Below, in pieces: positions 22,101 to 35,900 of a stretch of DNA of 64,000 nucleotides (positions are counted from its first letter, which is position 1; each line of letters starts with the position of its first letter). The translations under genes were made by a program, and so were the position numbers. This stretch comes from Distichodus sexfasciatus (lineage: Eukaryota; Chordata; Actinopteri; Characiformes; Distichodontidae): NCBI GenBank assembly GCA_032718565.1, contig JAVGVS010000110.1, forward strand, positions 1,239,501-1,303,500. The letters run 5' to 3'. The notes beneath the pieces are model-generated. The model saw nothing but the letters and a program-made list of their open reading frames with translations, did not search any database and had not been told where the DNA came from.

Positions 22101-23866
22101 TTAATTCGGAACCATGCATCTTAATCTTAAAACCTTGGAATCTTAGATCCTAAACCTGGAATACTAGATTTTAAATTCAGCACAATCTTTTTTATTCTTG
22201 AAACCTTAGATCTTAAACATGGAATCTTAGATCCTAAATAATTCATCTCAAATTTCAAGCTGGCTGATTTCTTCTTCTCCATAAAAACGTCTGTCTCCCA
22301 GCTTTAAAGGCTGTTTGGTTTAAACAGCGTGCCCCGATTCACATCGAGCTTTAGGAAGTTTCTAGAAACGACTCCAAATAGCGTGAATGATATCAACACG
22401 CCCCGCGAGCATCACTGACAAATCACTTTCATTAAGCATTCCGTGTGAAACTGCTTTGTGATCTTTTTAGTTCCTCGCACTCCTTCAGCTGCAGCGCCAC
22501 CAGGGGGCAGCATTACACTCTCGCCGGGCAACTTAACGATGAGTCACTGCAGCGGAAGCTTCTGTAAGCATGAGCTACGGAGCGTGTCGGCTGCCACCAA
22601 AGACGCTCTCAACGTCATTAACAGTGGATGCGGCTCGCTTTTTAAGATGCAACCAGCCAGATGTCTTCCCTGCATGTTTTTAGATATCATTATTTTGGGT
22701 TTTTGCAGAGGTTTTCTCCCTGCATGGAAATGAGCCGATATGTAACGGCAGCGGTCGCTCCTGAATATGTTTGCATGGTGATGAGAGTGTGTGTGTTTGC
22801 ACCTTTTTCCCAGGTGGCACGAGGTTCTGGTTGGTTTTCAGAATGTGCGTGAGGGCCTTCTTGATGTTTTTCTCTTTCATGCTGGACAGCACTGCTGGGG
22901 GAAGGAATAGAGCCAAACCCCACTCTTTCCTGCAGTGAGAGAAAGAGAAATCAGAGCAAATCAGTTTATATTCTATTTAGTGAATTTTTGCAATCTAAAA
23001 GACAAGTCCTAATTAGCCGTCCTCACACACGGTTCTAGATGCTCTGTGTCGAATGTGGGTGTTAAAGTATTTGAGAGCTGCTGCCGATCACCCACTGAAT
23101 CAAACTCAGACAACTGGGACGATATCCAGATCCTCCGCTCTATGCCGACAATAGTACAAATTTCTGGCTTATATAACGAAACATTGCTAATTACATTTAT
23201 TTCAAATTAATTGGTTCCATTACGGTATTACTGTCTCTACATTGTAATATGTTACACGACTCATGCATTAATTTTGAGTTACTTTCACCAAAATAAATGT
23301 GGAAGTAGGACATTGTAAAATGCTAAAATGTAGTTTACTGCAGTTCATTCTACATCCAGGTTGTTCCAGCCAATCAGAATCCTGAAAACAGCAAAACAAC
23401 TTATGACACGACTTCCTGTTCCAATAACAATCATCCAAACGGATTGTATACCAATGTCGCACAGCTGAGGTTAATGCATTATCTGTTGCATACTGTGACG
23501 ATTGAAAACGTGTCAGGTATTTAAGGCATGCGCACAATAGAACCAATCGAACGAAAGGCCCAAACGTATTAAAACAAATTAAAATATTTATAAAAATATC
23601 AACATACGTGTAAACAGGCCCTAAGAGAGGAACATATGAGCAAATGCATGGCTGTGGAAGGCTGTCAGCTCTTACTCGATGTATTTGAGGGAGACTTTCT
23701 GCGTCTGCTTGGTGCTGAGAGTGAGAATGTACATCTGGAGCGCGGCCAGACGGAGCGCTGTGTCGTATTTCAGCTCCGACCCGAAGCGCTCCTGCACCAC
23801 GTCTTTGCAGCTCTGTTCGCAGAGAGAGAGAGAGAGAGAGAGATGATAGGGAGGAGGAGGGAGGGA

Positions 23867-23904
<38 letters not shown>

Positions 23905-26900
23905 TGGGTGATGGAGGGAAATTTGTTTCAGCCCAGATCTACATGGGAATGACTCATATCTTTAATGATGTTCAGTCCAAGCGGGACCAGCCTCATCAAT
24001 TAGATTTACTGTGCATAGTTAGAATAGTTTGTAGTTTAGCCAGTGTGGTTTTATTGAATAAAAAACTATGTGAGCATATTGCCGTTGTTCTGTCGAAATA
24101 TGCCACCCAGCGAACTGCTCTACCTAGCAATAAAAATTTGAAAACCTGCAAAAACATGCTGGCGTCTGCGCTCAGTGTAGAAATTAGATATTGTCGTTCA
24201 GCCTTAGCTATCTTTACACAAACGTAGATTGCAATAAGGTAAAACTTCTCAGCAGTTTCTTTGGTCAAAGATTTTACCGTACGTACAATTAAGGGATTCA
24301 TCCGTTTCATTTAAACATCAATTAAAGCTACGCCTCAAATTTTAAATAAATGCGATATTATATAGTGTCGTGAAAAATGTATTAGTAATTGGTTCCATTC
24401 CAGTGTTAGAATATGTCCCTGAATTGTAATGTGTTACACGACTCCAGAACTATTTTGAGTTACTTTCTCCAAAATAAGTGTGGAAGTAGGACTTTGTAAA
24501 ATGCTAAAATGTAGTTTAGTGCAGTTCATTCTACATCCAGTGGAGGGCGATGTGGTGTAGCATAATAATTTAACAAACATGTCACAATACTGTGAACGTG
24601 ATACTGGAAATGGGAACCTGTAAAGGTTGCATTTTTTGCTGTCCTTTTGTGCTACGCTAGTATTTTTCGACAAAGCAGCATTAATCGTCAGAAAAAAAGT
24701 TATGTCAGAATTAAGAAAAGGTTTGAAAACTAGTCACGTAATAATGCGAAACCGTGTTGCATAATAAGTTAAAAAAATAATTATGCTGTAATGTGAAAAA
24801 TCATCTAATTATATAAAGTTACTGTCCAAAAAATGATAATTTCTGCGAAACTTGACTGCAAGATTTCTAAATATTGACCCTCTTTAAATAATAACCCTAA
24901 AGTTCAAAAATGTCCTTTTGTTCCAAGACAGCATCACAGCTTTTCAGTTCAATTTAATTAATAACTTGGTAAATATTATAAAAAGCTCTTAAAAGAGGCT
25001 TTGTAGGCAAACTCTTAACCAACCTCTTAATTTAGTAATTTACTAAAAAGTGATCCAACTACTCGATTCATTAAGAATCAGAAAAAGTAATTAAAACTAT
25101 TACTTAAATAACTGATAGCTACACTCTTATCGCAGTACCAACTTGATTGAGTTGAGTTAGTTTTACGGTGGTGTGTGGACCAAAAATCTTCTAAATATTC
25201 AGCACCTGCACATAAAGGTACTCGAAGGCTACAGGGTCTCGTCTGAGCAGGTCCACTGGGTCCTTCGGCACAAAGGCGATGCGAAAGAAACATTTCATCT
25301 TGTGGGACCCCGGTCTCTGCGTCACCTGGAATAAGAAGTGACACGACAGGACGAGGAGAAATCTTTACAGATGTCTCACTTGACACCACAGTAGCAGCAA
25401 AGCACAGAACTGATGTTGTGTTGAACTCAACATCCATAACTAAGTTAAAATAAGCCAAATGTTTGCTGCAAACTTGTGGTTAATTTGTGGCAAACAGTGG
25501 AGTTTTCCGGAATATGTTGCCACAAGTTTGCCATTGTCAGTGACTAGTGCCAACCTTGTAGCAATGTCCTGGCAACAGTGACAAATTGCCACTAGTGGAA
25601 AATGTATTTGCCAAAACAATTAGTCAGTAATTACAAACTTGTAGTGAACATTTGGTGACAAATTTGCCAGGTGCATATGATTTCCACAGAGTTTGCTGGA
25701 AGTCCACCACAAGTTTGCCACAAACCTAATTTGCATGTGAAAATATGCCCTTGCTGCAAATTTGCGGCAACATTGCCAAAGGTTAACGGCAACTGTTTGC
25801 CAGAAGCCCAAAGATTTTGTAAGGGAAAAGAAGTGAAGGTGTCTGATTACCGGAGTAATGATATAATGAATAAAACTGTAACCTGAAGACATCAGCTAGA
25901 ATAAATCACTCTCTTAAAAACCTCTGCTCTCATAATGAAGCAAAATACTCCCATTGCAATTACGCAACTTACATCTGCTAGGTTATGAGACAGTGTTTCC
26001 CAGAAGCAATGTAACATTGAGATCATCATAGAAGTTAATGAATTCTCAAGTCTATCCTCTAAATGATGCAAAAATCGAGGTACACTCCAACCTATTGAGA
26101 TATCACTTCCAAAACTCCATGTTGAATTGGGATAATTCATGAGAGTGAGTGACATCAATTTTTGTAGTAAAAAGTCATAATTCTTTGCTTAAGATACACG
26201 GTTTTGCATTGTACCTGCATGTAATTATGGAGATTTTCAACTTAGCAACTTATTCATAATTTTAATAATTAAACATTTCAGCAAATTTATGTACATTTAT
26301 GCATTTTTGTTACATTTTGCTGGCAAAGTTAGGAGAGCAATGTTTTAAATTGACTTCAACACTGTCACTGGTATCCACTGTTGGACAAGTTACTTAGATT
26401 ATAGATGACTAGTTAGTGTTATTTCAAAGTAGTTGGTTCAATTACAATATTACTGTTTCTGAATTGTAATGCGTTACACGACTCCTGAATTACTTTTGAG
26501 TTACTTTCACCAAAATAGGTGTGGAAGTAGGACATTGTAAAATGCGAAAAAGTAGTTTACTGCAGTTCATTCTACATCCAGTGGAGGGCGATGCGGTGTA
26601 GCATAATAATCAGGCACTCTACATGTGTGAAAGTTCCACTGAATTTTACTATATTGTGGTATATATTGTTATCAGGATGGAACTGGAAGCGACTGTGATC
26701 AATCAGCATATGATATTGTCTCATATCGCTCGCTGGCTCCTGACCTGAATTGAATCAAAATAATATCAGACTTTTAGATATCGGCAGACGTTGAATTGTA
26801 TCGTGATGACACTTTTTACAGCCTCTCTAATTTCATAAAGTGATTTTCTTTAATGTGATATTCTGCTGTCAAAAGCCTCAGAGTGAACCAGAGCAGCAGC

Positions 26901-29900
26901 AGCAGCAGCGAGTCACACCTGAGTTAACATCTCTTGCTCGTGCAGGAGCACCAGCCTGGTGCCGGACGTTTCCATCTTCTGTTCCAGCATGAGAGAGAAA
27001 TGTTCAATGCTCTTAATGGACAGCTTCTCTTGCAGCGTTAGGAGGACGTCCTGTTAAAACACAACAGTATGGACATGGTGCTGGCGTTAGGGTTTGTTTG
27101 TACTGTAAACATAAAGGTTGTAACATAAAGGTTAGAAAAATTGGAAAAACAGGCAGCATGCACGTGTATCAACTGCATTTATATGTAGAGTTTCTATAAA
27201 GCACAATTTAAAATCATTAATGCGCATTACAGAAATAAAAGAATAATTTAAAGTAGAAGAAAAAGAAATAAATTGATAGGATATAACATTAGCAAAAATA
27301 GATAAAATTATTACATAAAATAGCATATCAGATAAATTTAAAAAGAAACTTAATTTAACTTTTTTGTTAAGTTAAAAAGGATAAATAATAAATAATAGGA
27401 ATAAAAATATGAACTTATAAATAATATAAAAGAATAATGAAATAAAATAAATAATACATAAAAATAAAAAAAATAGATCAATAATAAGATAATTTTTTTT
27501 TTTTAAATAATAGATTTTATTTCTATCTATAGTATTTATAGTAATAATCTATAATAACTATACTGTAATAATAATAATAATATATATATACTTATACCTT
27601 GCATTATATATATATTTGAGTATTATCAAATTTATGCCTTGATTGACGTGTTGCAATCGAACTTAGGCGAATTTCGTCTGTCGTTTTCAAGGTACACCTT
27701 CAGTACATTTAGCATAAACAAAGTGAATTGTCCTTCACTGTTTCCTGCAAATTGCAGAGTAAGAATTAATAACACAAACAATAACTCCATTAACACGTTT
27801 CCTGGTACAATCATTCAGGAGAACAGAATTTACTAGGCCAGGCATAAAATCTTCTTTTGGTAAAGATGTAAATATTGAATAAAGCTACGCATTTAATCAG
27901 AGATTGAAATCTACTGTTAAACAGTGAAGAGCTCAGATATGCGGAAATATGAGAACAATTTCACATTTCACAAGCTTGTTCACTCTGGCCTTTGAAGGCT
28001 GAACGTACTAATTTCCCTTACAGGTACTTGACCGTATGTAACCTCCAATGACGGACTTTGACAGGGTTGGACTTCCGGCATGCAGCAGCACTGATGTCTG
28101 AACTTGGGCGACTGGAGAAAATAAAGTGGATAAATAAATAAATAAATAAATCATTCTAAAATCGCATGCAGAAAGAAGCAGATGAGTCAGCTATGCTGTG
28201 ACATGAGGCTGGCGGAAAACACCCAGTCAGTCATTGCTCATGTACGAAACGTTCGAGGTCTAAAGGGAATTGTCGTCACGGCCCCTCGAAATTGTCATTT
28301 TCTAAACTTGCCCCAGCAGATACAAAGCGTCATTCTTTTAAACAGAAACATGCTTTGAAGATGGCCTTGATTCTATCATAATACCAGAAACTCAGCTGGC
28401 TTTATTTAAAATGTGCAAATGCTGAGTCCCAACAGTAAAGGTTTTTGTTTTAGCAGCTTCAGTTAATTATGATTACATCTAGTTCCTTCTTAATTTGATT
28501 TGAATTGGAATATTAAACATCAAAATGTAAGGCCAACATTCTTATTTTGCCTAAAACATGATGTCACTACAGCAACAATACAGTCCTCCAGGATTTTGTG
28601 TTTTGGGGTGTTGTGATTAAAATGCCTGATTAAAATGGCAACCGTGCCCAACAATAATTGCGTTAAAAGTTGCAGTGTTTTTAAACATTTTGTTGCAATA
28701 AAGTTGCGGGAGCAAGTCAAAATTGTGGATAGAAAGAACGATTTTGCCCCTCGTTAACAAATGATTAAAATGAAGGGAACAAAACCACTACGCACACTGC
28801 GGTGTTGACGCCCGCCCAGAGTTTGGTTCCACCTCACTATTTCGTCACTTCAGGATAAGTTCCGGTCCCTACGCTAATGGTACTGTTAAATATTTATTGA
28901 CTGACAAGCGACTGTGTGGCTATTTTGAAGGTAAATCTAGGCGTTTTATCCTGCGTTCCTCGTCTTCAACAGGAAGTGAGTTCACTGTACGTGTAACCAG
29001 CAACGGTAGAAAGGCAATGATTAAGTCAAAAAAAATTCTTGGAGAAAAGTTGGCTGAAAATTAGTCAAAATTGCAAGTTTCGCGATGAACTAGCGATTGA
29101 TTGACAATTTCTGCGTTAATGGATTTGCTGATCGCGACGTGTTGTAAAATCCTGGAGATTGACTAGTTGAAAGCGTTCATTGAATTTCGAAACAAACATC
29201 TCAGTTACAAACATCAGTTGCTTTCAGTTCTACAGATAATGCTATACTATTCAAATGTCTAACCTTCATTTCCTTAAGATTTGACCATGTATTCACGACC
29301 ACATCTTTTGTGTCAATTCCTCACGGTCGAGTCTGGCTAGAACTGACTACATGTAATAATGTTCAGGTCTGTGGTTCCGTCCTCCGTGAAAAATGAATGA
29401 GATCTAATACTATTTATTTGTAGAGGAGGGAGGAAGGGGCCTTCGAGGGCCTGAGTCATAACACCAATATTCCAGCCAGAGAAAACAAGGTCTGCACTAC
29501 ACAAACCTCACAGCTTGTTAGCACTGTCAGTTCCCCTTTTTTTTGTCGGAAACACTTTCATCCTGCTCGGTCGGCTGCAAGTCAATATTTCCAGATAAAT
29601 CAACAGTGGATACAGTTGGGATGTCTGACATGTAGACCTGCTTTAAGCACTGGATTGAACTGCTCATTAAATGATAAATATTATAAGAGTCAAACTGATA
29701 AAAGATAAATAGACCATTTAAGTTTAGGTATAGATCTGTTCAAGAAGGCTTGTTGATCTTTGGAATAGGCTAACATAATATTGCGTTAGCAACTAACACA
29801 GTGTACATTAGCAACTAACATAGTGTATGTTAGCAACTAAGATAGTGTAAATGAGCAAATAACATAGTGTACATTAGCAACTAACATAGTGTAAATTAGC

Positions 29901-32900
29901 AAATAACAATGTACATTAGCAACTAACATGCTGCACGTGGCAACTAACACGGTACATTAGCAACTAACGCAATTATTACGCTTAGCAACTAACGTAGTGT
30001 TCAATAGCAGCTAACATAGTTTTCATTAGCAAGTGTACATTAGCAGCTAACATAGTTCACATTAACAACTACCATAGAGTGCATTAGCAATTAGCAACTA
30101 ACATAGTGTACATTAGCAACTAACATAGTGCACATTAACTAACATAATTATGCGTTTGCAACTAACATAGTGTACATTAGCAACATAATTATTACATTAG
30201 CAACTAACATAGTATGTTGGCAACTAACCAACCGTTAACGCTTAACATAGTGTGCATTAGCAAAGCTCTTTTATTGTGTTGCTTCACGTACATAGTTAGC
30301 AGTACGTTAGTAACTATGCTTTTGGAAAATGCACCACAGTTTGGTTTTCTTTCAGAATATATTGCGAGACTAAGTTGCAGTGCTAATGCAGGGTTACCAC
30401 TGAGGGGATGGTTTCTGAACGCATGGATTAAGCCTAGTCTTGACTAAGTGCAGGTACCATGGAGAGTGGCCAATGAAATACAAAGTTAGTCTAGGTTTAG
30501 GCTTAGTCGTTGTCTGGGAAATTGGCCCTAAAGGCTGGTTTCTTGCTCATGGATTAAGCCTAGTCTTGGACACATGTGGTACTTAATTGCAGGCCAAGTA
30601 GAAACAAATAGTAGTAAGATTAAGATTGAAAGGTAGTTTATAATATGTTTACTGGGTTTGAAATATTCAGGAATTTACCAGCACATTTTATGAGAAAAAA
30701 GACAAGACTTACTGGGTATGGCTGGACAACTGTTAGAACAATGGCACTCTTACAGCTCCTAAAAGAAGAATCCAGTTAAACACAAGGTATAAGCGAGTTG
30801 CGGCAAACTTGAGACTGTAACACCATTCTGATGAAATGTATTTATCGATTATTTTCTTCATTTGATCAAGTTAAGCCTAGCCTAGACTAGCTTTGAGTTT
30901 GAATAGTAGAAATCTCCTAGTACTACAGCAGTAGGGCCAAACAACCCATGTTCAGAAACCAGCCCAATGGGCTGGTTTTCGCATTATTGAACTAAGTTTC
31001 GGTGCCAATGGAGATTTACCACTGAGGCGTGTTTTCTAAACATGGATTAAAAGCCTGATCTTGAACTGGTGCAATTAGCAATTGAAATTTACCCATAGGG
31101 CTGGTTTCTTCAACATGGATTAAGCCCTATCTTGGACTAAGTTGCAATACCAATGGACATTTACCACTGAGAGGTGGTTTCCTGAACATGGATTAAGCCT
31201 AGTCTTGGACTAAGTTGCAGTGCCAATTGAGATTTACCACTGAGAGGTGTTTTCCGCAACATGAATTAAGCCTAGTCTTGGACTAGTTCGCGGTGCGTTG
31301 AATTCTCGACCCTTGGCAGGTCTAAAAGTCTGATAACATTCACAAAGTCATTAGCTGACTTGAGAGGTGAGTCAGATTTCCGTACCTGACCAGATCGATG
31401 ACACGCTCTCTAGGAGCTGAGCTGACCACCTCCTCGTTTATCATGATGATCTCGTCTCCGGGGATGAGCTTGCCCTCGGATGGACCTCCTGCAACAAAAA
31501 TGAGCAAAAATGAAATCCATCAGAATCTCATGAACATCAGCTTCCCATTACATTTTTGACATTCAGGGCCAGTTTATACTTGCCTAGACTTGCTTTGAGT
31601 TTCTGTGATGGATCTCTATTGGTCGACAGGATGGACAATATGACTTTAAATCAATCGTGATTGATTGAATATATTTATACAAATTTTTGAAATAAAAAAA
31701 TCATCATGGGCAAGCTTAGGTCAAATGTTTGATTAATTTGAATCAACTCCCCAGCCCTAATTGGTAGGTAACTAATCTAAACTGTAATCTTATTTCACGT
31801 TCGAAAACCAGTCATCAGACTTTTGCAGAAGAAGGCCAAGATTTCCTCCCAGCCTTTTAGCATAGGGTGCTCTGAGCTAATATCATTAAAAGTTCCGTTC
31901 AAGTGATGCAAAAGAAGTTGCTGGGAGATATAATGCCAGAATTAGCATGTGTGAAATATGAAAAATTAATTGGGTCTTAACGCTGCTTCCTTTTCTGACA
32001 TATAGAAACTTTCATGATGCAATATGGCGACACATACATGCATAATTTGCAAAAAACCAAAGGGACGGCGACAATGTGTAGCGATGATGGCGACGGTTTA
32101 CCTGGAAGTGACGGAAGGACCTAGCAGGTTTCTCGCTGCCCGACACGAAGCTGACCCAACACTGGGTCGCGTCTCATTTCCACCTTGCGAGGCGCTGGGG
32201 GCACCAACTTGTCGCCGTCCAGACCCAGACGCACCTCCTCCAGCGAGCTAGTCGCAGGAGGCGTGGCTGAAGAGGGAAAAAGAAAAAAAAAAAGAATTAA
32301 CTACATATTTGTGAAAAAATATCTTCTGCTCTTTTGACCTGTCCAGTATGAAGATCTTTACCTTGACAACAAAAGATGAAGCAGCAAAACTTGGAGATTC
32401 TGATCAAATATATTTATCCTCCTTATCTATCAAACAAGTGTCTCATAAGACATCCACATCCATGTCTTTCTGATGGATTCATTGGATTAGAGTAGACGAA
32501 GTCTAAATTTGTTAAAGTCTCATAGATCTTTCCATGGCGACACAGCAAACACCGCCGCGTCTAATATGGGATTTGAAATAGATTTATTTTTTGAGGGATT
32601 ATTTTAAGTGCAAGAACTCACTGAAGAACTAATCTAAAATTGTGATGGAAGATGAGCTGAAGACCTGTATTATCTAACACCAACACATTATTAATGGCAA
32701 AAATATGTGATGTCTGAGTCCATGTGTCTGATCAATAGCCAGAAACACTTCTTTATCCATTTGAAATCCATCTGGATATAGAATAAAATTATTTAATAAC
32801 AAATAATGCATTTTTTCTATATTTATTTCTTACTCTAACATTATGGAATGGAAAAATATTTTTTTTGTTAAAATCTGATTAATGGAAAATGAAGAAATAC

Positions 32901-35900
32901 GGAAAGTTTGGCAATTTTTCAGCATTTGGACTTATTTTGGCCTCTAACTTATTTTTGACTCGGAGAGAAGTACATTTTTGCCATGAGGGCGTTCCATATA
33001 AGAGTCGCGGCACAATAGCGCTGTGGACGCTTAAAAAATAAGGATGAAATAAAAGATTCTGATCTTTCTCTCCTCGGCAAAGACCAGCCGTACCACTAAT
33101 GAATAACAGAGTTTTGTTACATTTCTACCTTCCACTTTTGATGGCGTAATAAGGTCCGAGGACATAAAATGGCCGAAGATTACTTGGCCGTTAGCGTGGA
33201 GGTCAACTTTGCTGCCCAGTATCTCTCCCTCCGATTATATAAAATTTTCTCCTGTTTTCTCATTAGAGGTAAAACAACACTGGTAGAATTTACCGCGACC
33301 AGTGTAAGTCAAAACTGAGATATAAAATATGGAAACGTTTTTCTTTGATGTATAATAATATGACGGAAATAGTCACTGTTTTACTTTTACAAATTTTCAC
33401 TTTGCAGACTGCTCATAAATATTGCTGTGAGCGTAAAATAGCTGTATTATGCCAATTTAGTCTTTATCAACATTTTTGACCCATCACTGTTTCATCAGCA
33501 CTGAAATGCAAATAAAATGTCTTCTACTTGTGTCACTGGTTCCAAGAATTTTCATAGAATTGTTCTGTACATATCAATTTTAACAGTGTAGTAGTAACAT
33601 TCATTCATTCATTTATTCATTCAATTTTTGGTCGTGGGACGACCGGAGCCTATCCCCGGAACTTATGGGTGCAAGGTGGCGACCCAACCCTGGAGCAAGC
33701 CAACATACACATAGAGGCACTCACACTCACACTCACATTCACCCCAGGCAATTTTAGGTATTGAGTCAACCTACAATGCATGCTTTTGGGCTGTGTGGAA
33801 GACACGGAGCATGCTAGGAGCACAGGAGAGCATGCAAGCTCCCTGAAAATTTCCCTGGGCCGATATTACAGGGATCGAACCCTGGACCTTCTTGCTATAG
33901 GCGGCAGCACTAACCACTCGTGCCACCCTCATGAAAATAATGTTGATTAGAAAGAATTGAAAATTAGTAAAAGACATGCACCGATCAGCACCAGTTCTGA
34001 GTATCGATCCGTGCAGTTTTTAACAGATCCGTTTTTGTATTTCTCTTAATGAGAAGGGGCTGAATTGTTCTATTCTTAGAAATACTTGACTTAATACTGT
34101 TCTCCCAACTAAAACAATGTAATAATTACACACCGCTTATGTACATTATTTGAATTCTTTATTATTAAAAATAACATCTCAAAGAATTATTCCTTTAAAC
34201 ACAGTTCTGTAATTTGGTGGCGGTCCCTAATCCCTCGGCTCTGGAAACCATCAGGAACTGGAATTGAAATGCAGAGCTGGTGTTGTTGAGAAATTAACGA
34301 CACAATCATTATGATTTGCTTTTCGGGTTGCTGATGTGTTGCATTGTTTGTTATGCTCGTTGCCATATCAACATACTTAGAAATTATGATGTAAATCAAT
34401 TAACCAACTAACAATAAAGCGAACACTTACGAACCAACTGACATATATGTTGACAACTAACAGTATTATGCGTAATATACACGAGAATGGCTCCATATGC
34501 GATACCGTCCCATATCTGGCGATATAAGATAAGTATCAGATCCGCTGGTCAGTGTATGTACATATATAAGACAGATATATATATGTATGTATATGTTAGC
34601 CTATAGTGTTTCCATGAACAACGTCTTTACAGTTTCGCGTGAACAAAAGCCTGCATTGTTAGCTAATTAGAGCCGTGGGCTTGGGGAAGGAGGTGTTGAG
34701 CAGGGCATCCATCCTGACATGAGCTGCACTCTGCAACCCAAAGGCCTACAATTACACTTTCAAGCCTCGACGAAGGAGGGAGAGAAGGAATGAAGGCGGT
34801 TGGTCTCTTACACAAAACGTCCCTAAAATTCCTGGCAAATTTCCATTCCGCACAAACGCACAAACACACGAACATGTCCTTGCCATTTTTTGAGTTCTTA
34901 CTTCATCTTTCCCGTTACCATTACGGAAAATCTTTGCGGCGACACTGACCGGGGTCAGGACCAAAGCAAGATATAAATATTGTTGGGCCGCGAGCCAATG
35001 CTTTGAGAGGCGCTAATGCGACAAGCTCAACAGATTGCGGATGGCGTGAGAAGAAAAAACCCAAAACATATGGCTGCCAGCTAGCAGGAAGCTCGCTGTC
35101 TTGTCTCCAGCCACGGGCCACCTGCTTCAGATGGACCGCCTCCCAAAGTGTCGCGCGTCGACAACCCTGACGTCCACTAATCACCAGCATTAGCCGCTAA
35201 TGGGGCTCTGCTATAATGAAGGTTTGATGCTCCCACACTGAGTTAATGCCCGAGCACGTGTCGAGTTAAAAAAGTTAGGCTCATCTACAAGCAGCTACTT
35301 TTAAATGTTAGCTCTTCCAGTTCTGGTAGTTCCTCATGATTAAAAGTAGCTAAGCCACAGGCTAGCCGCAGTTTCAAAATAGCATGTCTGCCCTTATAAC
35401 ATCAAAATGTTTGTGGCAAAGTAGTGGTTAATTTGTGGTGAACAGTGGAGTTTGCCAGAATATGTTAATACAAGCTTGCCATTGTCAAAACCTTTGCTTG
35501 GACCCCATTTGTTGCTGCTTGTGGCTAGGAGCTCAGAGACCACAGGCTAATATTGTGTCCAACTGCTGGTTTTCCATAATAATACTTATCATATGATCAG
35601 CGTAATCAAGGTAAAGGAACATCGTATTCTTTTTATGATAAACAGGTTAAATAATTACCGTTTAAATGTTGTCGTAAAAAAAAAACGAAATGGAAGACTT
35701 GATTTCAAATTGGAGCAAATGTTGTTTCGATTAGTTTATTGATAGAAAAAATAGTTATAAATTTGACTCGTGTTCATAAAAATTTTTGGGGGATGGATTC
35801 GTTAAAAATGTAGCTGCAAATGCTAATTATGTTCCTGGTTATAGCCTTATTTTCTTTAGTAGATAAAATTCAAACTATTTTATGCCAAATAAGCGTTAAG

